Shown piece after piece: positions 1 to 10,492 of a DNA stretch of 64,000 nt. Below the pieces are notes generated by a model. The model was not told the origin of the DNA. It did not search any database and saw only the letters and a list, made by a program, of their open reading frames with translations. Origin of the DNA: Pedococcus cremeus. GTDB taxonomy: Bacteria > Actinomycetota > Actinomycetes > Actinomycetales > Dermatophilaceae. Position 1 is the first letter of the stretch, and each line of letters begins with the position of its first letter. Both the position numbers and the translations under genes were made by a program. The stretch lies in the NCBI RefSeq assembly GCF_900111375.1, contig NZ_FOHB01000002.1, forward strand, positions 274,992-338,991. Direction: 5' to 3'.

Positions 1-468
1 AAGACCGGCTTCTTCACCCTGCCGGCCCACAGCCGGGTCGCGCGGCGGCTGCGGTCCCGCGGCGACATCGTGATCGGAACGAGGTCCTCCGCGCTTCGTC
101 GCCGCGGCATCGGCTTCCGTCCGCGGCTCACCGGCCTCGCGGGACGCACCGCCCGCTTCGCCGACGGCAGCACGCTGGACGTGGATGCCGTGCTCTGGGC
201 CACCGGGTACCGGTCCGACTACTCGTGGCTGCACGTCCCGGGTGTCGTCGTCGACGGCGAGGTGCGCCACCAACGCGGCGTGACGGAGGTGCCTGGCCTC
301 TACTTCATCGGCCTGCCGTGGCAGACCTGCCGCGGCTCGGCGCTGCTCGGCTTCGTGGGCAAGGACGCCGCCGAGCTCGACGAGGTGATGGCGGCCCGTG
401 CGACCGGGACCGCCACCAACCCGACTGCGACCGCTGTCCGCAGCAACCGGGCTACGGTGGCCCGATGA
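1..468 (+). CDS. Flavin-containing monooxygenase / NAD(P)-binding oxidoreductase, C-terminal part
   Basis: The reading frame is open from the first base of the window, so the start lies upstream and only the last 155 residues are seen. The visible part carries the ATGY motif (visible residues 67-70) that marks the C-terminal dinucleotide-binding region of flavin monooxygenases and related thioredoxin-reductase-fold enzymes, followed by a short hydrophobic stretch (GLYFIGLPWQ) typical of the family C-terminus. It probably uses NADPH and FAD to oxygenate a small soft nucleophile or a ketone; the substrate cannot be told. Its TGA overlaps the ATG of the racemase gene (ATGA). The N-terminal FAD motif is outside the window, so exact family assignment stays open. 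Confidence 0.75.
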   Translation, partial: KTGFFTLPAHSRVARRLRSRGDIVIGTRSSALRRRGIGFRPRLTGLAGRTARFADGSTLDVDAVLWATGYRSDYSWLHVPGVVVDGEVRHQRGVTEVPGLYFIGLPWQTCRGSALLGFVGKDAAELDEVMAARATGTATNPTATAVRSNRATVAR

Positions 469-1157
469 GGCTCCTCGGGGTGCTGGGCGGGATGAGCTGG
501 ACGAGCACGGCGGAGTACTACCGCCTGCTCAACCAGGGTGTGGCTGCCCGGCTGGGCGGCCTGCACTCGGCGCGGCTGCTGCTGCACAGCGTCGACTTCG
601 GCCCGGTCGCAGCGATGCAGCACGACGGCGACTGGCGGGGCACCGCAGCCGTGCTGGCCGAGGCCGCCCGCGGTCTCCAGCGCGGGGGAGCGGAGGGCCT
701 GCTGCTCGCCACCAACACCATGCACAAGGTGGCCGACGAGGTGGAGGCCGCGAGCGGCATACCGTTGCTGCACATCGCCGACGCCACTGCGGCGCGGGTG
801 CTCGCCGACGGGCGCGGCACCGTCGGGCTCCTGGCCACCGCCTTCACGATGGAGCAGGACTTCTACGTCGGCCGGCTGCGCGAGCACGGGCTCGACGTGC
901 TCGTGCCCGACGAGGAGGAGCGCGCCGACGTGCACCGGATCATCTACGACGAGCTGTGCCTCGACGTCGTGCGCGACCAGTCGCGCGAGCGGTACCGCGA
1001 GGTGATGGCGAGCCTGGCGCAGCGCGGGGCCGAGGCGGTCATCCTCGGCTGCACCGAGATCGGGCTGCTCGTCGGTGACGGCGACTCACCGGTGCCGCTC
1101 TACGACACCACCGCCGTCCACGCCGAGCAGGCCGTCGACTGGATGCTGTCGGGCTGA
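465..1157 (+). CDS. Aspartate/glutamate racemase family protein (YgeA-like)
   Basis: A 230-residue protein of the cofactor-independent Asp/Glu racemase family, which moves the alpha proton of an acidic amino acid between two opposed residues. The N-terminus (GVLGGMSWTSTAEYY) and the second catalytic region (LGCTEIGLL, Cys196) fit the family. The usual first cysteine is replaced: the segment reads LATNTMHK with Thr83, the atypical Thr/Cys pair described for the E. coli L-Asp/Glu-specific enzyme. ATG at 465 is chosen because it gives the family N-terminus, overlaps the upstream stop, and lies exactly six bases after a TACGGT box (453-458), so the gene could also be transcribed leaderless from its own promoter. 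Likely role is D-amino acid metabolism or cell-wall precursor supply; the substrate is inferred. Confidence 0.85.
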   Translation: MRLLGVLGGMSWTSTAEYYRLLNQGVAARLGGLHSARLLLHSVDFGPVAAMQHDGDWRGTAAVLAEAARGLQRGGAEGLLLATNTMHKVADEVEAASGIPLLHIADATAARVLADGRGTVGLLATAFTMEQDFYVGRLREHGLDVLVPDEEERADVHRIIYDELCLDVVRDQSRERYREVMASLAQRGAEAVILGCTEIGLLVGDGDSPVPLYDTTAVHAEQAVDWMLSG

Positions 1158-1222
1158 GCCGAAGGGTGCCGGATGGCGCCCACGCCGCGGCGGGTGGCAG
1201 CCGTCCGGCACCCCTCGGTGGC

Positions 1223-1228
<6 letters not shown>
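1152..1228. terminator. Large inverted repeat at convergent gene ends
   Basis: The arms at 1152-1173 and 1204-1228 are complementary over 9 plus 13 base pairs, with a three-base bulge and one mismatch. They cover the stop codons of the racemase (plus strand) and PEP synthase (minus strand). The position suggests a bidirectional terminator. There is no T-run, as is common in high-GC actinobacteria. Confidence 0.65.
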
Positions 1229-3595
<2,367 letters not shown>

Positions 3596-3645
3596 GGGCG
3601 TCCTTTCGTTCGCCGTCACTGCGTTGTGACGGTCACTGCGGGCTG

Positions 3646-4488
3646 TTACTGCACGTTGTTGAGGCGGGCGCTCTGCATGATGACAGCAGCCATCTCCTCC
3701 ACCGACATCGAGGCCGAGTTGATGGAGGGGATGCGGTGCGAGCGGTACAGGCTCTCGGCCCGGCGAAGCTCGTAGGAGCACTGGGCGAGGGTGGCGTAGG
3801 CCGAGCCCGGTCGCCGCTCGCCGCGCACCTGGCTGAGCCGTGCCGGGGTGGAGAGGAGCCCGAAGCACTTGGACTGGTAGGGCCGCACCGGGCGGGGGAG
3901 CTCGGAGTGGTCGAAGTCCTCCTCCACCAGCGGGTAGTTGGCGACCTTGATGCCGTGCTGGAGCGCGAGGTACATCGACGTCGGGGTCTTCCCGCAGCGC
4001 GAGGGGGCGATGAGGATGAGCTCGGCCTGCTCGAGGTTGCGCAGGCTCTGGCCGTCGTCGTGCTCCATGGCGAAGTCGATCGCCTTCATCCGCGCCTCGT
4101 AGCGCCGCAGGTCACCCACACCGTGCAGCGCGCCGACGTGGTGGGCGGCGTTGACGTGCAGGATCCGCTCGATGGTGTCGAGGTGGGTGCCGAAGAGGTC
4201 GATGAAGGCGCACTCCGTCTTCTGCAGCTCGGAGCGGACGTCCTCATCGGCGACCGTGGAGAACACCAGCGGCGTGACGGCGTCCGTCTTGGTGGCGTCG
4301 AGCTGGGCGACGACCTCGCGGGCGCGCTCGGCCGTGGTGATGAAGGGGATCTTGCGGCGGAGGAAGGACACCGTCGGGAACTGCTGCAGCATCATGTTGC
4401 CGAGGGTCTCGGCCGAGATGCCGGTGCCGCCCGCGAGGAAGAACACCGGCGTGGGGTGCGGGGTGGCCGGTGCTGTCGCGTCGGTCAT
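3646..4488 (-). CDS. ppsR: PEP synthase regulatory protein (bifunctional kinase/pyrophosphorylase, DUF299)
   Basis: This 280-residue protein belongs to the DUF299 family, bifunctional enzymes that inactivate PEP synthase by ADP-dependent threonine phosphorylation and reactivate it by phosphate-dependent dephosphorylation. The family P-loop-like segment is visible as [15 protein letters not shown] near residue 160, and the N-terminal [18 protein letters not shown] is characteristic. ATG at 4488 is preferred over the in-frame GTG at 4497 because an AGGGTG ribosome site sits eight bases upstream. The gene begins 10 bases after the helR stop and ends 50 bases before ppsA, so regulator and target enzyme are adjacent and very likely co-transcribed. 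Confidence 0.92.
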   Translation of the reverse strand: MTDATAPATPHPTPVFFLAGGTGISAETLGNMMLQQFPTVSFLRRKIPFITTAERAREVVAQLDATKTDAVTPLVFSTVADEDVRSELQKTECAFIDLFGTHLDTIERILHVNAAHHVGALHGVGDLRRYEARMKAIDFAMEHDDGQSLRNLEQAELILIAPSRCGKTPTSMYLALQHGIKVANYPLVEEDFDHSELPRPVRPYQSKCFGLLSTPARLSQVRGERRPGSAYATLAQCSYELRRAESLYRSHRIPSINSASMSVEEMAAVIMQSARLNNVQ

Positions 4489-4498
4489 GGGGTGCACC

Positions 4499-6679
4499 CT
4501 AGGCGGTCAGCACGACCAGCTCCCGGGTGGTCCGCGTCATGGCCACGTAGTGGTCGACGGCCCCCTCGATGCCCTCACCGAAGGACTGCGGGTCGACGAG
4601 CACGACCAGGTCGAACTCGAGGCCCTTGGCCAGCTCCGGTGTCAGCGAGCGCACCCGGGGCCGCGCCCGCACCGCCTCAGCCACGACGTCACCGAGTCCG
4701 CCGCCGCCGTGACCGGCAGCGATCACGCAGGCGGTGCCCTCCGCGTGCGCGTCGAGCCACGTGTCGAGCACCGACCCGAGCTGGGAGATGCTGCCGTGGA
4801 CGACCGGGACCCCGGTGCTGCGGACGGAGGTCGGCACGTTGGCGTCCGGCAGCACGGCGCGGATGACCGGCTCCGCCTCCGCCATGACCTCCGCGGGGGT
4901 GCGGTAGTTGACGCTGAGCGAGGCCAGGGTGGCCCGGTCAAGCCCCACGCGTGTCAGCCGTTCCTCCCACGACTCGACGAAGCCGTGCCGGGCCTGGGCG
5001 CGGTCACCGACGACCGTGAAGCTGCGCGAGGGACAGCGGAGCTGCAGCATCTGCCACTCGGCGTCGGTGAGCTCCTGCGCCTCGTCGACCACGACGTGGG
5101 CGAACGGCCCGGCCAGGAGGTCGGGGTCGGCGGCGGGTGAGGCCGCCTCGTCGACCAGGGCCCCGCGCAGGTCGGCGCCACGCAGCATCGACATCACGTG
5201 CATCTCCGAGTCGTCCGTGGCGATGAGGTGGTCGACGACCCGGTCCATCTCCTCCCGCTCGGCGGCCAGCGCCGCCTCCCGGCGCCGTCGACGTCGCGAC
5301 GTCTCCGGGTCGCCGAGCCGCTGGCGCGCCAGGTCCAGCAGCGGCAGGTCGGACACCGTCCAGCCCTGTGCGTCCTCCCGCTGCAGGGCCCGGACCTCGT
5401 GGCGGCCCAGCCACGGCGCGCACAGGCGCAGGAAGGCCGGCACCGACCAGAGGTCGCCGACCAGGTCCGCCGCGTCGATGAGGGGCCACGCCCGGTTGAA
5501 CGCGGCGACCAGCTCCTCGTCCTGCCGCAGCGACTTCCGCAGCTGGTCGGCAGGGACGTCGTCGTCGTGCTGGTCCGTGACGATGGCCACCAGCTCCTCC
5601 CAGACGTCGTCACGCGCCTCGTTGTGCGGCGTGCCGAGGCTCGGGGCGTCGAAGGCGGTCGCCCAGTCCTCAGGGCCCAGCCACACGTCGGTCCACGGGG
5701 TGCTGACCGTGACCCCCGCCGTGGGCGCCTCCTCGTAGAACCTGACGGCGGTCTCGATCGCGGTCGCCCACCCCGCCGACGACTTCAGCCGGGCCACGTG
5801 CGGGTCGCGCTCCGGTGCCGCCGTGGCGCCCTCCGGGACGAGGTCGCGCACGGTGCACGTCTGCACGCCCTCCTCGCCGAGGCTGGGCAGCACGTCCGAG
5901 ACGTAGGCGAGGTAGGGCTCGTGCGGGCCGACGACGAGCACGTCGCCCCGGTGGTGGCCGAGCCGCGGGTCGGCATAGAGCAGGTATGCCGCGCGGTGCA
6001 GCGCGACCACCGTCTTGCCCGTGCCGGGCCCGCCGTCGACGACGAGGGCGCCACGCGACCCGGCCCGGATGATGGCGTCCTGGTCGGCGGCGATGGTCGC
6101 CAGCACGTCGCGCATCCGGTCCGACCGGTTGCTGCCGAGGCTCGCGATGAAGGCCGACTGGTCGTCGAGGGCGGCGTGCCCCTCCAGGCCCTCCGGCGTG
6201 AAGACCTCGTCCCAGTAGTCGGTGACCCGGCCACCGGTCCAGCGGTAGCGGCGCCGGCTGGCCAGGCCCATCGGGTTGGCGTGGGTGGCGGCGAAGAACG
6301 GCTCGGCCGCGGGGGAGCGCCAGTCCAGCAGCAGCCGGCGGCCGGTGCTGTCGGTGAGGCCGAGCCGCCCGACATACACCGGGTCGGCATCCTCCGTGCC
6401 CACCATGCGCCCCAGGCACAGGTCGATCCCGAAGCGGCGCAACAGGCGCAGCCGCGCGCCGAGGCGGTGCACGTCGAGGTCGCGCTCGAGCGCCTCCTGG
6501 CCCGGACGGGTGGGCATCCTGCGCGCGGTGTCCAGCCGAGCGGTCAGGTCTGCGACGGTCTCCTCCAGGCACGCGGCGACAGCAGCGAGGTGCTGCTCGT
6601 CCACGGCGATGAGGTCGGGGTCGGCCTTGGGGGAGAGGTGGTCAGGGAGGTCGAACGCACTGGTCGTCAGCGGGGTCAC
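4499..6679 (-). CDS. helR: HelR/HelD-type RNA polymerase recycling ATPase
   Basis: A 726-residue UvrD/Rep-like ATPase of the HelD group. Visible parts are an N-terminal coiled arm (residues 25-90), Walker A GGPGTGKT near 216-223, Walker B VVDEAQELTD, the helicase motif with GDRAQAR, and the late motif VNYRTPAEV. HelR proteins bind RNA polymerase, expel stalled nucleic acid and displace rifamycin, giving intrinsic rifamycin resistance. Assignment to HelR rather than generic HelD is supported by length and by a rifamycin-associated element 47 bases upstream. The start is a GTG at 6679 preceded by GGAG; an ATG four bases upstream is out of frame. The gene leads the apparent helR-ppsR-ppsA transcript. 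It could still be a HelD paralogue with a different physiological role. Confidence 0.88.
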   Translation of the reverse strand: MTPLTTSAFDLPDHLSPKADPDLIAVDEQHLAAVAACLEETVADLTARLDTARRMPTRPGQEALERDLDVHRLGARLRLLRRFGIDLCLGRMVGTEDADPVYVGRLGLTDSTGRRLLLDWRSPAAEPFFAATHANPMGLASRRRYRWTGGRVTDYWDEVFTPEGLEGHAALDDQSAFIASLGSNRSDRMRDVLATIAADQDAIIRAGSRGALVVDGGPGTGKTVVALHRAAYLLYADPRLGHHRGDVLVVGPHEPYLAYVSDVLPSLGEEGVQTCTVRDLVPEGATAAPERDPHVARLKSSAGWATAIETAVRFYEEAPTAGVTVSTPWTDVWLGPEDWATAFDAPSLGTPHNEARDDVWEELVAIVTDQHDDDVPADQLRKSLRQDEELVAAFNRAWPLIDAADLVGDLWSVPAFLRLCAPWLGRHEVRALQREDAQGWTVSDLPLLDLARQRLGDPETSRRRRRREAALAAEREEMDRVVDHLIATDDSEMHVMSMLRGADLRGALVDEAASPAADPDLLAGPFAHVVVDEAQELTDAEWQMLQLRCPSRSFTVVGDRAQARHGFVESWEERLTRVGLDRATLASLSVNYRTPAEVMAEAEPVIRAVLPDANVPTSVRSTGVPVVHGSISQLGSVLDTWLDAHAEGTACVIAAGHGGGGLGDVVAEAVRARPRVRSLTPELAKGLEFDLVVLVDPQSFGEGIEGAVDHYVAMTRTTRELVVLTA

Positions 6680-6726
6680 GCCATCAGCTCCGATCTGGTC
6701 TCGGCCGGTGATTCTGCGGCACCACC

Positions 6727-6747
6727 GGGGCCTTGCCGCAAGACCCC
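6727..6747. promoter_or_regulatory. Rifamycin-associated element (RAE)
   Basis: A 21-base imperfect inverted repeat with outer GGGG/CCCC and inner CTTGC/GCAAG arms. It closely matches the RAE consensus found upstream of rifamycin-inactivating genes and helR in actinobacteria. Each arm also offers a TTGC -35-like hexamer to one strand. On the minus strand TTGCGG is followed after 19 bases by CAGAAT (6716-6711), leading towards helR. On the plus strand TTGCCG (6733-6738) is followed after 17 bases by TATACC (6756-6761), leading towards the DUF1801 gene. The promoter reading is inference. Confidence 0.8.
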
Positions 6748-6769
6748 CACTGCGCTATACCTTGGAAAC

Positions 6770-6801
6770 GGAAGGGACCGCTGTGCGGACCTTCCTTTTT
6801 T
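6770..6801 (+). terminator. Terminator-like hairpin with T6 in the leader of the DUF1801 gene
   Basis: GGAAGG (6770-6775) pairs with CCTTCC (6790-6795), with an inner CCG/CGG stem around CTGTG, and six T follow (6796-6801). This is one of the few classical Rho-independent terminators in the window. No plus-strand gene ends here: it lies just after the predicted plus-strand start point (about 6768), 125 bases before the DUF1801 start. It may be an attenuator or end a very short RNA. The rest of the 6680-6926 gap holds the RAE and no convincing gene. Confidence 0.55.
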
Positions 6802-6926
6802 CTGCCCTTCCCCTTCTCTGCCGCCCGAGTCGATCAGGAATCGAGAAGCGACAGGGGTGCTCGCGGCCCTAGCGTTCAACCAGGAGGTCGGCAGGGTGCC
6901 GGCCCGACGAACGAGAGGCGAGCAGC

Positions 6927-7373
6927 ATGAGCACCAAGAGCACCACGGCGACCGACGGGTTCAGCGCGGCCGAGCGGGCCGCCATGAAGGAGCGCGCGGC
7001 CGAGCTGCGCGCGGAGGGGAAGAAGGGCGCCAAGAGGGCTGACGGGATCGACGCCGTGCTCGAGGCGATCGCGAAGATGGCACCGGACGACCGCGCACTG
7101 GCCGAGCGCGTCCACGCGACGGTGACCGCGACGGCGCCCCAGCTCGACCCCAAGACCTGGTACGGCATGCCCGCGTACGCCAACGAGGCCGGCAAGGTCG
7201 TCGTGTTCTTCCAGGACTCCGGCAAGTTCAGCTACCGCTACTCGACCCTGGGCTTCCAGGACCAGGCCAACCTCGACGACGGCGACATCTGGCCCGTGTC
7301 GTACGCGCTCACCGGCTGGAGCCCCGAGGTCGAGAAGAAGGTCGTCGAGCTGGTGCGGGCCGCCCTCTCCTGA
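6927..7373 (+). CDS. DUF1801 (YdhG-like) domain protein
   Basis: A 148-residue cytoplasmic protein. The first 50 residues are charged and Lys/Ala-rich (AERAAMKERAAELRAEGKK), probably helical. Residues about 60-145 form a DUF1801 fold, recognisable by KTWYGMPAYANEAGKVVVFF and a late YALTGWSPEVEKKV. Related small proteins in Bacillus (Fra) have been linked to iron delivery, but many DUF1801 members have no known role, so no function is assigned. ATG at 6927 has a GAGG about ten bases upstream. The gene is divergent from helR and shares its regulatory region, including the RAE and a leader hairpin. Confidence 0.8.
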   Translation: MSTKSTTATDGFSAAERAAMKERAAELRAEGKKGAKRADGIDAVLEAIAKMAPDDRALAERVHATVTATAPQLDPKTWYGMPAYANEAGKVVVFFQDSGKFSYRYSTLGFQDQANLDDGDIWPVSYALTGWSPEVEKKVVELVRAALS

Positions 7374-7380
7374 CCGCGGG

Positions 7381-8877
7381 TCAGCTCTCGCGGACGACGT
7401 CTCGGGCGGACTTGTCGGGCCGCAGGTCGCGCCACGCCGGGTGGCGCAGCCGGCCGTCGCGGGTCCACTCGGCGAAGCGGACCTCGCCGACCACCTCGGG
7501 GGAGACCCAGTGCGCCTGTCGCGCGTCCGCGGCCGGGACGGTTCCCGTGAACGGAGTCGTGCCCACCTCCAAGGGGGCGAGCAGGCGGTGCAGCTCCCGC
7601 AGGGAGGACTGGGTGAACCCCGTGCCGACCTTGCCGGCATACCGCAGCCCGTCGTCACTCGGTATGCCGAGCAGCAGGGAACCGATGCTGCCCTCCCTGC
7701 GGCCCTCCCCGGGCTTCCACCCGCCCACGACGACCTCCTGGGTCCGGAGGTTCTTGACCTTCACCCAGGTGTCGGCGCGTCGTCCCGGGCGGTAGACCGA
7801 GTCGAGCCGTTTGGCCACCACGCCCTCGAGCCCCTGCTCCGTCGAGGCCGCCAGCACCGACGGCCCGTCGCCGAACCAGGCGGGCGGCGTGCGCCACGAC
7901 GGCCCGTTGAGGTCCAGCGAGTCGAGCAGCTCACGACGCCGGCGGTAGGGGAGGTCGAGGGTCGACCGGCCGTCGAGGTGCAGCAGGTCGAAGACGAGGA
8001 AGGTGACCGGCACCGAGCCCATCAGCCGGCGGACCCGGGCCTCTCCCTGCACGTGCATGCGAGCCTGCAGCCGCTCGAAGCTCGGCCGACCGGACTCGTC
8101 CAGCGCCACGAGCTCCCCGTCCATCACGGCCTGCGTCGCCCCCATCGCCTCCGCCATGGCGCGCAGCTCGGGATAGCTAGCCGTGATGTCGATATCGTTG
8201 CGGGACACGGCCCGCGGGCGACCGCCGTCGACGAAGACGACGGCACGGACGCCGTCCCACTTCATCTCGAACCCCCACTGGTCATCATCCGGCGGCAGGG
8301 AGTCCCGCAACGTGGCCATCATCGGCGCGACACGGTCGGGCAGCGGCTGCCAGCCCGTCGGGGGTGGGCTCACGCGGTGCATCATCCAGGCACGGTCGCC
8401 GGTCCTGAACAGCACGTACCGGCCCTCGACGCGCGACCCGTGCAGGACGACCTTGACCTCGTGGTCGTCCCACTTCTCGGTCTCGTACGTCCCGCGGTCC
8501 CAGAGGACCACTCGCCCGCCGCCGTACTCGCCCTCGGCGATGTCTCCCTCGAAGTCGGCGTACTCGACGGGGTGGTCCTCGGTCGGCACGGCCAACCGGT
8601 TGGAGTGGGGGTCGAGCGGGAGCCCCTTCGGCACCGCCCAGGAGACGAGCACCCCGTCGCGCTCGAGGCGGAAGTCCCAGTGCAGCGCGCTGGCGTGGTG
8701 CTCCTGCACGACGAAGACGTCGTTCTTCCCGTGTGGCAGGGGCCCGGGCGGCGGCACCGGCTCGCGGGTGCGCGCCGCGTCCCGCTTGCTGCGGTAGCGG
8801 TCCAGCGGGTGCTCGGGCATGAGCCATGCATACCGCCAGCCAGGACCTGGCGCCTCCGTAGGACGTTCTCCGGTCAC
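7381..8877 (-). CDS. Two-domain LigD-like protein: 3'-phosphoesterase plus ATP-dependent DNA ligase
   Basis: A 498-residue protein with an N-terminal 3'-phosphoesterase domain (residues about 50-180; HHASALHWDFRLE at 60-72, EYGGGRVVLWDRGTY) and a C-terminal ATP-dependent ligase with adenylated Lys206 in EMKWDGVRA, followed by the OB fold. These are two of the three modules of LigD, the non-homologous end-joining enzyme; the primase-polymerase module is absent, and no ku or polymerase gene is nearby. It may cooperate with a separate LigD polymerase and Ku encoded elsewhere. GTG at 8877 is preferred because GGGAG lies seven bases upstream; the internal ATG at 8820 has no clear ribosome site. 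The gene ends eight bases from the convergent DUF1801 stop. Confidence 0.88.
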   Translation of the reverse strand: MTGERPTEAPGPGWRYAWLMPEHPLDRYRSKRDAARTREPVPPPGPLPHGKNDVFVVQEHHASALHWDFRLERDGVLVSWAVPKGLPLDPHSNRLAVPTEDHPVEYADFEGDIAEGEYGGGRVVLWDRGTYETEKWDDHEVKVVLHGSRVEGRYVLFRTGDRAWMMHRVSPPPTGWQPLPDRVAPMMATLRDSLPPDDDQWGFEMKWDGVRAVVFVDGGRPRAVSRNDIDITASYPELRAMAEAMGATQAVMDGELVALDESGRPSFERLQARMHVQGEARVRRLMGSVPVTFLVFDLLHLDGRSTLDLPYRRRRELLDSLDLNGPSWRTPPAWFGDGPSVLAASTEQGLEGVVAKRLDSVYRPGRRADTWVKVKNLRTQEVVVGGWKPGEGRREGSIGSLLLGIPSDDGLRYAGKVGTGFTQSSLRELHRLLAPLEVGTTPFTGTVPAADARQAHWVSPEVVGEVRFAEWTRDGRLRHPAWRDLRPDKSARDVVRES

Positions 8878-8905
8878 GGCTGCTCCCGCGCACTACCGTG
8901 GGGAT

Positions 8906-9151
8906 GTGCGGGGTGACCGGGTGGAGATCGTCATCGATGCGGGCGGCGAGGTCCGGACCTACGAGGTGGTGGCGACCCGCAACGGGCGGCGTGTGGAGAT
9001 CAACACCGGCCGAGGGATCGTCGAGGTCACGGAGGTGACCCGCGGTGGGACGCCGGTGCGCTCCGCTCGCTTCATGGCCAGCCGCATCCTGGCCCTCGTG
9101 GAGCACCCGGCCACCGACCGGCCGGTGGGCCAGGAGGTCATGGAGCCCTGA
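8906..9151 (+). CDS. Small protein of unknown function (81 residues)
   Basis: I do not recognise this protein. It is short and rich in beta-strand-like segments (VEIVIDAGGEVRTYEVVATR, VEINTGRGIVEVTEV) and has no signal peptide or membrane segment. The GTG at 8906 is chosen because a TACCGT box (8894-8899) lies exactly six bases before it, the geometry of a leaderless transcript also seen at many other genes here. The same frame stays open further upstream but would overlap the divergent ligase gene. It ends 16 bases before larA, which has its own promoter box, so a link with the Lar genes is not implied. Confidence 0.6.
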   Translation: MRGDRVEIVIDAGGEVRTYEVVATRNGRRVEINTGRGIVEVTEVTRGGTPVRSARFMASRILALVEHPATDRPVGQEVMEP

Positions 9152-9167
9152 GAGCTAGGGTGCGGTC

Positions 9168-10484
9168 ATGGCGACCACCGACAGCCTCACGACCCCTGCC
9201 ACGCTGCCCCACACCGCCGGTGAGCAGGCGGCGCAGGCACAGAGTCTCGGCGGCCCCGACCGGGTGCTGTCCGAGGCCGAGGTCGTCGAGTTCGTGCAGA
9301 CCTGCATCTCGGGCCACGACCTCGACGGTCGCAGCGTCTGCCTCGTCGTGCCCGACGGCACGCGCACCTGTCCGCTCCCGCTGCTGCTCAAGGCGATCCA
9401 CGGTTCCCTGGTCGGGCGGGTCACCCGGCTGACCGTGCTGGTCGCGCTGGGCACCCACGCCGCGATGGACGACGCCGCGCTGGCGCGACACGTCGGCTGC
9501 CCCGAGGGCGGGCTGGACGCGGCATACCCAGGCATGGCCGTGGTCAACCACGAGTGGTGGGACCCGGACGCGCTGGTCTCCCTCGGCACGATCCCCGCCT
9601 CGCGCATCGAGGAGCTGTCGGAGGGCCGGCTGAACGAGGCCGTGGACGTCCGGCTCAACCGGCACGTGGTCGAGCACGACGTCGCGCTCGTCGTCGGGCC
9701 GGTGTTCCCGCACGAGGTCGTCGGCTTCTCCGGGGGCAACAAGTACTTCTTCCCCGGTGTGGCCGGCCAGGAGGTCATCGACCTCTCCCACTGGCTCGGG
9801 GCCCTCATCACCAGCGCGGAGATCATCGGCACCCGCGGCATCACGCCGGTGCGCGCGCTCATCAACGAGGCGGCGTCGATGATCCCGAGCGAGCGGCTGG
9901 CCCTGTGCCTGGTGGTGCGGTCGGGCAGCAGCGACCTGCACGCCCTGGCGTTCGGCACGCCCGAGGCGGCCTGGGCTGCCGCGGCCGACGTCTCGGCACA
10001 GACGCACGTGCGCTACCTCGATGCGCCGGTGCGCCGGGTGCTGTCGATCATGCCCGAGAAGTACGAGGACATCTGGACCGCCGCCAAGGGGTTCTACAAG
10101 CTCGAGCCGGTGGTGGCCGACGGCGGCGAGGTCATCCTCTACGCGCCCCACGTCACGCAGATCGCCGCGATGCACCCGGAGATCAACGAGGTCGGCTACC
10201 ACGTGCGCGACTACTTCGTGAAGCAGTGGGACCGCTTCAAGGACGTGCACTGGGGCGTGCTCGCCCACTCGACGCACCTGCGCGGCGCCGGCACCTGGGA
10301 CGAGGTCGAGGGTGAGCGCCCTCGGGTGACGGTGACCCTGGCGACGGGAATCCCGGGGGACGTCGTGCGCGCCGCGAACCTGCACTACCTCGATCCGCGG
10401 GAGGTCGACGTCGCCGCGTTCGAGGAAGACCCCGACACCCTCGTCGTGCCACAGGCCGGCGAGGTCCTGTTCCGGCTCCGCTGA
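9168..10484 (+). CDS. larA: LarA family nickel-pincer-dependent racemase/epimerase
   Basis: A 438-residue LarA (DUF2088) homologue. LarA enzymes use the nickel-pincer nucleotide, bound covalently through a lysine, to racemise or epimerise 2-hydroxy acids by hydride transfer. The key residues are present: His182, Lys192 (in SGGNKYFFPG) and His208 have exactly the 10 and 16 residue spacings of His174, Lys184 and His200 in the Lactobacillus plantarum enzyme, and GTH (His97) probably supplies the other catalytic His. The start is ATG at 9168, six bases after TAGGGT (9156-9161). The cofactor genes larE and larB follow and larC is nearby. Lactate is only one possible substrate, since LarA homologues act on many hydroxy acids and sugar acids. 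Confidence 0.93.
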   Translation: MATTDSLTTPATLPHTAGEQAAQAQSLGGPDRVLSEAEVVEFVQTCISGHDLDGRSVCLVVPDGTRTCPLPLLLKAIHGSLVGRVTRLTVLVALGTHAAMDDAALARHVGCPEGGLDAAYPGMAVVNHEWWDPDALVSLGTIPASRIEELSEGRLNEAVDVRLNRHVVEHDVALVVGPVFPHEVVGFSGGNKYFFPGVAGQEVIDLSHWLGALITSAEIIGTRGITPVRALINEAASMIPSERLALCLVVRSGSSDLHALAFGTPEAAWAAAADVSAQTHVRYLDAPVRRVLSIMPEKYEDIWTAAKGFYKLEPVVADGGEVILYAPHVTQIAAMHPEINEVGYHVRDYFVKQWDRFKDVHWGVLAHSTHLRGAGTWDEVEGERPRVTVTLATGIPGDVVRAANLHYLDPREVDVAAFEEDPDTLVVPQAGEVLFRLR

Positions 10485-10492
10485 GCCGGCCA

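Noticed and set aside
6676-6879. Small open frame between helR and the DUF1801 gene
   Set aside because: It crosses the RAE and the leader hairpin, overlaps the helR start and has no similarity to a known protein.
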